Below, in pieces: positions 14,310 through 18,501 of a DNA stretch of 18,501 nucleotides; within the stretch, counting starts at the first letter, position 1; the number at the start of each line of letters is the position of its first letter. The notes under the pieces are model-generated. The model worked only from the letters and a program-made list of their open reading frames with translations, made no database searches and was not told the origin of the DNA. The position numbers and the translations under genes are program-made. Origin of the DNA: Bovifimicola sp050309585 (lineage in GTDB: Bacteria > Bacillota > Clostridia > Lachnospirales > Lachnospiraceae); NCBI GenBank assembly GCA_050309585.1, contig JBNRML010000134.1, forward strand, positions 1 to 18,501, in the 5' to 3' direction.

Positions 14310-14459
14310 TTAAAAAGTAATATCGGATTTTTCCTTAATGAGTCTGGCACCACCAATTATGGCAACAATCCCTGCCGATAGCCCTGCCACAATCATAATT
14401 ATTCCTATCGCAATATTTCCGGCGCCAACACTTTTCATTGTCTTATATACTTTTTCCAT
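14310..14459 (-). CDS. 49-residue single-helix membrane protein downstream of pyrE
   Basis: The ATG at 14457-14459 opens a frame ending at TAA (14310-14312). The product begins MEKVYKTMKSVGAGNIAIG, has one glycine-rich membrane helix (about 14-38, GIIMIVAGLSAGIVAIIGGA), and ends in the basic ARLIKEKSDITF. AAGGA precedes the ATG by about 11 bases. It lies 27 bases after the pyrE stop and before a strong hairpin, so it fits as the last gene of the pyrE transcript. Similar short proteins seem familiar to me from Lachnospiraceae, but I cannot confirm a family or a function. It is easily missed because of its length. Confidence 0.7.
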   Translation of the reverse strand: MEKVYKTMKSVGAGNIAIGIIMIVAGLSAGIVAIIGGARLIKEKSDITF

Positions 14460-14486
14460 ACTTTATACCATCCTTATTCCTGATTT

Positions 14487-15164
14487 CTATTTAACACCAT
14501 ACTGTTTATAATACTCATCTATGGCATTTTTAATACTGTCATCAATTAGTACTTTACCATTAACTTCCTTATTATAAAGGTGTTCAACAACTTCTTCCAT
14601 GGAAACAATTGCATTGGCATCAAATCCGTATTTTTCGCGAATCTCGTCAAGTGCTCCAACTTTTCCGCCAAGACCCACTTCCATTCTGTTTAATGATACC
14701 ATAAGTCCTTTGATTGTAACATCACCCTGTGCCTTAATGATTGGGAATGTCTCCTCGATTGATTTACCCGAAGTAGTGACATCCTCAATGATAACTATTC
14801 TATCGCCGTCTTTGATTTTGCTTCCCAAAAGAATACCTGTATCACCGTGGTCTTTTACTTCTTTTCTGTTTGAGCAGTATCTTATTTCTTTTCCATATAA
14901 TTTTGCAAATGCAATGGTTGTGGCAACTGACAATGGAATACCCTTGTAGGCCGGTCCAAAAAGTACATCGAAATCATCACCGTAATTGTCATAAATAGCT
15001 TTCGCATAATATTCACCAAGCTTCATAAGCTGTGTTCCCGTAACATATGCCCCTGCATTCATGAAAAATGGAGATTTTCTTCCGCTTTTTAATGTAAACT
15101 CTCCAAATTTTAACACATCGCTTTCCACCATAAAATCAATAAATTCCTGTTTATATGCTTCCAT
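14487..15164 (-). CDS. pyrE: Orotate phosphoribosyltransferase
   Basis: Predicted 225-residue enzyme that joins orotate to PRPP to form OMP, the fifth step of pyrimidine synthesis. Seen: LKSGRKSPFF near 25-34, the flexible-loop block NRKEVKDHGDTG (99-110), and the PRPP-binding motif RIVIIEDVTTSGKS (122-135). Length fits the longer pyrE form of Clostridia. AGGAGG is 11 bases before the ATG. The expected partners pyrF, pyrD and pyrB are not in the window, so pyrE is separated here. Its own promoter is visible at 15237-15265. No PyrR-type attenuator was recognised in the leader of about 65 bases. Confidence 0.95.
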   Translation of the reverse strand: MEAYKQEFIDFMVESDVLKFGEFTLKSGRKSPFFMNAGAYVTGTQLMKLGEYYAKAIYDNYGDDFDVLFGPAYKGIPLSVATTIAFAKLYGKEIRYCSNRKEVKDHGDTGILLGSKIKDGDRIVIIEDVTTSGKSIEETFPIIKAQGDVTIKGLMVSLNRMEVGLGGKVGALDEIREKYGFDANAIVSMEEVVEHLYNKEVNGKVLIDDSIKNAIDEYYKQYGVK

Positions 15165-15236
15165 CGTTCCAAAAACCTCCTATTTTCAAAGCTTTGCGCC
15201 TTTTACATCTTTTGTGAAACATCAAATATCCCACTT

Positions 15237-15265
15237 ATACTATCATAAAACCTTGAATTTTTCAA
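15237..15265 (-). promoter_or_regulatory. Probable pyrE promoter
   Basis: On the minus strand, TTGAAA (15260-15265) and TAGTAT (15237-15242) are 17 bases apart. They lie about 70 bases before the pyrE ATG in a gene-free gap of 155 bases. The rest of that gap shows no other structure. Confidence 0.5.
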
Positions 15266-15319
15266 CCATTTCAGCATGTCGTTTGGCAGATATCTCAAAT
15301 ACTCTTTGATTTCCTCTGT

Positions 15320-15656
15320 TTACACTTCTTTAAAAAGATCATCTAACACAATAGCATTAGAAAATACACTACTATACTCATTTTGTATTAAACCAAAAGT
15401 TGTTATGAGCGTGCTATGAATAGCAATTCTAGGTGATACATTTTCCGCTAAGATTGTTTGTCTTTTTAATAATTTTAAATAGTAGTCTTTGTTTACTTTA
15501 AATTCTCCGCTATAATACTTTATTTCACACATATTTATTACATTGTCATTTCGCGAAATCAGCAAATCAATTTCTACCATAAATGGCAATCAACTCTGCC
15601 TTATCACGAGAATACAATCTATTTAGTTCTTTTACTTCTTGTACACGTCCAATCAT
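15320..15656 (-). pseudogene. Remnant of an AAA ATPase / PD-(D/E)XK gene with a large internal deletion
   Basis: The first 28 codons from the ATG at 15656 read MIGRVQEVKELNRLYSRDKA then ELIAIYGR, which is the usual start of a widespread AAA ATPase family that continues into a Walker A (RRRVGKT). Instead the frame hits TGA at 15567-15569. In another frame, from about 15577, the sequence reads EIDLLISRNDNVINMCEIKY and onward to LDDLFKEV, which is the nuclease-like C-terminus of the same family. The ATPase core, on the order of 1 kb judged from the family's usual length, is gone. The 89-residue open frame at 15320-15589 is the C-terminal piece and is unlikely to be functional. Confidence 0.8.
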
Positions 15657-15675
15657 ACACTTCACCACTCAAACT

Positions 15676-15709
15676 GGCGGTGAACTAGATTTTTCTCATC
15701 TTCACCGCC
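15676..15709 (-). repeat. Hairpin between the ABC operon and the ATPase remnant
   Basis: A 9-bp stem (GGCGGTGAA/TTCACCGCC) has a 16-base loop, with short outer AAACT/AGTTT pairing on the minus strand. It follows the ABC ATPase stop by about 45 bases and precedes the remnant ATG by 20. No U-tract follows on the minus strand, so its role as a terminator is doubtful. It may belong to the upstream region of the lost ATPase gene. Confidence 0.5.
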
Positions 15710-15754
15710 GCTTTGTTTCAGTTTATCTCCTACTATAAAATATATACATTACAA

Positions 15755-16405
15755 TTATTCGGCTCTTTCGCGCAATTTTCCATGCTCCATCTCGAATATT
15801 TTATCGCATAACACATTTATGTCCTCCGAATTGTGACTTACAAGTAAGATTGTTTTACCTTCTTTCCTTAGATTCAGAAGTATGCTTCTCATTTCCTCCA
15901 CACCTTCATTGTCAAGACCATTCATTGGCTCGTCCAGAATGTAAATATCCGGCTTTTCCATCATCGCCTGGGCAAGTCCCAATCTCTGTCTCATTCCGAG
16001 ACTGTACTTTCTCACAAGCTTGTTCTCAGCACCTTTCAATCCCACCAAGTCAAGGGTTTCCATTATCTCTTCCTTGCCAATCTTCTTTCGCAGTCCCGCA
16101 AGAATCTTGAGGTTTCTATACCCGCTGTAATAGGGAATGAAGCCCGGTGTCTCTATGATGATTCCAACGTTCTGTGGAAAATCCACATCCTTCCCGATTC
16201 TTTTTCCATCCACATATATTTCTCCTTTGGTTGGTCTCACAAATCCGCATATGCACTTCATGAGCATGGTCTTTCCTGAACCGTTTCTTCCAACTATACC
16301 GTATATTTTTTCCTTCTCAAGACTGATGTTAACGCCCTGCAATATTGTGTCTTTTTTTATCCTTAAATCCACATCTTTTACTTCAACTGCTAATTCTTTA
16401 CTCAT
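15755..16405 (-). CDS. ABC transporter ATPase, lantibiotic-immunity/BcrA-like
   Basis: A 216-residue ATP-binding subunit. Walker A GRNGSGKT (39-46), signature SLGMRQ (135-140), Walker B IYILDEP (154-160) and switch His191 are present. At the Q-loop the sequence reads VGIIIETPGF, with Glu85 where most ABC proteins have Gln. This E-loop is known from lantibiotic-immunity (LanF) and related BcrA-type ATPases. Its ATG starts one base after the stop of the permease gene, and the GGAGG site lies inside the last permease codons, so the two are tightly coupled. With the two permeases upstream it forms a complete exporter. The substrate is unknown. Confidence 0.9.
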   Translation of the reverse strand: MSKELAVEVKDVDLRIKKDTILQGVNISLEKEKIYGIVGRNGSGKTMLMKCICGFVRPTKGEIYVDGKRIGKDVDFPQNVGIIIETPGFIPYYSGYRNLKILAGLRKKIGKEEIMETLDLVGLKGAENKLVRKYSLGMRQRLGLAQAMMEKPDIYILDEPMNGLDNEGVEEMRSILLNLRKEGKTILLVSHNSEDINVLCDKIFEMEHGKLRERAE

Positions 16406-16406
16406 A

Positions 16407-17294
16407 CTAATCCTCCATATCTGTTATCTTTGCAAAATCATATCTTTTTATGGAAATCATACTGATTACAAACATAACAGTGATAATTCCCACAAAATAC
16501 AAAAACGAATACTTTATGTTTACCTTCTGAATCCTCAGGACGAGGTCATAATGAAGCCACGCAATTGAATGGGATGACGGGAAAAACCACTGTGCCTGGC
16601 TGTTCAGTCCACACAGGCTGCTTCCCACGGCAATTATCGTGTAACTTATCAACATACCGAGAATTCTTTTTCCCACAGAAAATCCCACCAAAAGAAACAG
16701 CTCCATTGTGAGCAGGTAAAGAAACATCAGTGTCAGGGTGAGACCAAAGGCCTGCAACGGTGTCATGTTGTTATACAGCCTTCCGTTTATCAGCATCGCT
16801 ATCCTCGAATGGGTTTCATTCGTGAACACATTTGTGTAGTTTGTGACAACGGGGCTCCACATGTTTTTTGCGTATGCGTGCCTTGCCACCAGTGTCGATG
16901 ATATCAGGACCAGCCCCGACAGGTATGTAATCGCTGCCATTGCCCCAAATAAAAGTTGTCCAAGCATCCAGTTGATTTTTCCTATCCTTAAAATGTAAAA
17001 CATAGAATTCCCGTCTGTTTTCGGAAAATCACTTATGAGAACTATAAACACTGCCGGTATTACCATTATCAACAGCTCTGAGTTTGCCATTGCAATGAAT
17101 GGCTCAAGAATCATTATCATGCTGTCCAGTTTAATGGTTGCATTTATCAGTTCCTCTATTATGTAATCATTTAAAAACACAAATAAGATTATTATTATCA
17201 TCATTCGTGGGTTACATAACCACTTTGTATATTCCACTCTGGCCACGTTTCTTATTTTTGACATTGAAATTCTGTCTGTTCTATTCTCCACCAC
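16407..17294 (-). CDS. ABC-2-like permease subunit (second)
   Basis: Predicted membrane protein of about 295 residues with six or so helices, including long hydrophobic segments near the N-terminus (MMIIIILFVFLNDYI), mid-protein (FGAMAAITYLSGLVLIS, LTLTLMFLYLLTMELFLLVG) and C-terminus (FLYFVGIITVMFVISMISI). The segment FYILRIGKINWMLGQLL matches RFEIYRLGKTRYIMGKYLAD in the other permease, so the two are distant paralogues. Start choice is uncertain: GTG at 17294 has GGAAG seven bases upstream and overlaps the preceding gene by 14 bases, while an ATG at 17264 lacks a close ribosome site. No gene name is supported. Confidence 0.8.
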   Translation of the reverse strand: MVENRTDRISMSKIRNVARVEYTKWLCNPRMMIIIILFVFLNDYIIEELINATIKLDSMIMILEPFIAMANSELLIMVIPAVFIVLISDFPKTDGNSMFYILRIGKINWMLGQLLFGAMAAITYLSGLVLISSTLVARHAYAKNMWSPVVTNYTNVFTNETHSRIAMLINGRLYNNMTPLQAFGLTLTLMFLYLLTMELFLLVGFSVGKRILGMLISYTIIAVGSSLCGLNSQAQWFFPSSHSIAWLHYDLVLRIQKVNIKYSFLYFVGIITVMFVISMISIKRYDFAKITDMED

Positions 17295-18120
17295 AGTCAC
17301 ACTTCCTTCCCAGATATACCCTGCAAAATACACCTATCAGTAAAATCTCAGCTCCAAACACAATTGCCATCCTCCTTATGTCTTTGGCATATATGTTTCC
17401 GCAGGTTTTGTTCATTACATAAATCAAATTCACGCTTTCCTGCTTTATTATGAATTTTTCCAGCAGATAATTAAACAGAAACGGAATGGATATAATCACA
17501 TACCTGTTCCTTGTAATCATTGAGATGCCAAATGCCGGAATCACCGACACTGCACCATACACGAACATTCTCAGGAACTTGAGCATGTACAGTCCCTTAT
17601 ATCCAAAGCCCTTCATCAATGCACCTGCCACAAAACTGTTGTCGGCAAGATACTGGTTCTGGTATTCGGCGACTATTCCCGTGCCACCCGGCAGAAGCAG
17701 GCTTATCATCAGGCTGAACACCATGTATCCTGACATCACTATCAGTCCCCCGGACACCATGTCTGCCAGGTACTTTCCCATAATGTATCTTGTTTTTCCC
17801 AGCCTGTAGATTTCAAATCTTGTGTTGCTGTTTTTCCTCTCTCCACACACAATTATCGCAAATGGAATCACGACAATAACCGGCACAAACATCTCCAGAT
17901 AACTGTCGATTCCCCCCAATACGACATCCGTTGCATGCAGGTCGGCTTCTTTTATGAGTGCCTCCCTGTCATCATTGAACATCATTCCCAAAACCGTGTG
18001 CTCCTCACCCGTGTATGGGGATTTATATATGTACCCAAGCATCAGCAGGATTACTGCCGATACAATCGCCGCGTAAAAAACCCCATTCGTAAGTATTTTT
18101 TCCAATTCCTCTCTAAACAT
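17281..18120 (-). CDS. ABC-2-like permease subunit (first)
   Basis: A 279-residue membrane protein. A first helix (about 13-31, VFYAAIVSAVILLMLGYIY) is followed by a polar outer loop of about 50 residues (PYTGEEHTVLGMMFNDDREA and on). Then come helices near 77-92, 118-141, 175-200 and 255-270. The layout, one helix, a large loop, then a cluster of helices, is usual for ABC-2 exporters of the LanE/LanG and BcrB kind. GGAGG sits seven bases before the ATG. The gene overlaps the second permease and is 40 bases after the preceding partial gene. Its C-terminal tail ends in RKCDCGGE. Confidence 0.85.
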   Translation of the reverse strand: MFREELEKILTNGVFYAAIVSAVILLMLGYIYKSPYTGEEHTVLGMMFNDDREALIKEADLHATDVVLGGIDSYLEMFVPVIVVIPFAIIVCGERKNSNTRFEIYRLGKTRYIMGKYLADMVSGGLIVMSGYMVFSLMISLLLPGGTGIVAEYQNQYLADNSFVAGALMKGFGYKGLYMLKFLRMFVYGAVSVIPAFGISMITRNRYVIISIPFLFNYLLEKFIIKQESVNLIYVMNKTCGNIYAKDIRRMAIVFGAEILLIGVFCRVYLGRKCDCGGE

Positions 18121-18160
18121 TTCCTAACCTCCATTTCCTGTGGACCAGCCTAATCAATCA

Positions 18161-18501
18161 TCACATTCCGTTGGTCACATAATCAAGTTTCCCGTTTATA
18201 AGATTTATGTAAAAGATTGTTTCGTTCATATTAACCAGATTTTCACACCTTATAATCCAACATGGCTCACACATATACTCAAAACTATATGTTTGACCCG
18301 TTATTACCTTTTTTCTGTATGCCATTCTTGCCACGGTAACGTGGTATCTGGAATTCTTTCCTATTTTCCCCGATACACATTCAAGGGCTGACGAAAGTGA
18401 AACCACCTTTTTCACTTTTTTTCCTTTTGGTTCATCCTGCAATGTATTAAATAGCAGAATATACTCATCAATATCGTCCACTTCCACCATCATTGCCCTG
18501 C
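18161..18501 (-). CDS. C-terminal part of an unrecognised protein, cut by the window edge
   Basis: The frame is open to the edge, and the first ATG inside (18493) has no convincing ribosome site, so the gene probably begins outside. About 113 codons are visible. They are soluble in character, with acidic VEVDDIDEY near the start, basic KGKKVKKVVS, and a C-terminus reading NMNETIFYINLINGKLDYVT. No membrane helix and no domain were recognised. It lies 40 bases before the first permease gene and may belong to that operon, for example as a regulator or accessory protein, but nothing in the sequence shows which. Confidence 0.6.
   Translation of the reverse strand, partial: RAMMVEVDDIDEYILLFNTLQDEPKGKKVKKVVSLSSALECVSGKIGKNSRYHVTVARMAYRKKVITGQTYSFEYMCEPCWIIRCENLVNMNETIFYINLINGKLDYVTNGM

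Noticed and set aside
15676..15709. Possible fourth copy of the multi-hairpin repeat family
   Set aside because: It lacks the small GCAAAT-type hairpin, the GAGAAA stem and the CATGGAGG end, so it is a separate hairpin.

Overview
The window reads as a chromosomal segment of a low-GC Gram-positive anaerobe, most likely a gut-type Lachnospiraceae (Clostridia). The basis is AT-rich codon use, strong GGAGG ribosome sites, an orphan ClpC without McsA/McsB beside it, small Lachnospiraceae-type proteins (a DUF6142-like membrane protein and the small protein downstream of ClpC), and cohesin- and dockerin-type surface proteins. The species cannot be named from sequence alone. Every gene lies on the minus strand, so the order of transcription is from high to low coordinates. 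No stretch over 300 bases lacks a gene.

Layout in transcription order. (1) 18501-15755: the C-terminal end of an unrecognised protein, then two ABC-2-like permeases and an ATPase with an E in place of the Q-loop glutamine. This matches bacteriocin/lantibiotic-immunity (LanFEG/BcrAB-like) exporters. (2) 15709-15320: a hairpin and the internally deleted remnant of an AAA ATPase/PD-(D/E)XK gene. (3) 15265-14263: promoter, pyrE, an untracked 49-residue membrane protein and a strong hairpin. (4) 14212-13886: a DUF6142-like membrane protein. (5) 13854-10272: a near-consensus promoter and a purE-purM-purN-purD operon for de novo purine synthesis. (6) 10226-6015: a secreted SH3/GH73 glucosaminidase ending in a dockerin, followed by a membrane-anchored protein that starts with a cohesin-like domain. 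The two could be a matched surface-attachment pair. (7) 5885-177: a YtrA-type GntR regulator, clpC, a small conserved protein, radA and an exonuclease III/AP endonuclease gene, forming a protein-quality and DNA-repair cluster. (8) 159-1: two tandem near-identical promoters with rRNA-operon character, firing out of the left edge.

The least ordinary signal is a family of multi-hairpin intergenic repeats at 951-1111, 5886-6004 and 7901-8055. Each copy ends in a small hairpin followed by CATGGAGG-like sequence that acts as the ribosome binding site of the next gene (xth, gntR, cohesin gene). Two copies also begin with a Shine-Dalgarno-like sequence and a 14-16 codon open frame whose predicted peptides resemble each other. 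The copies differ in sequence but keep their stems, including a bulged base at the same place. This suggests a mobile or RNA-level regulatory element carrying a portable translation start. It may be undescribed, but no search could be run here.
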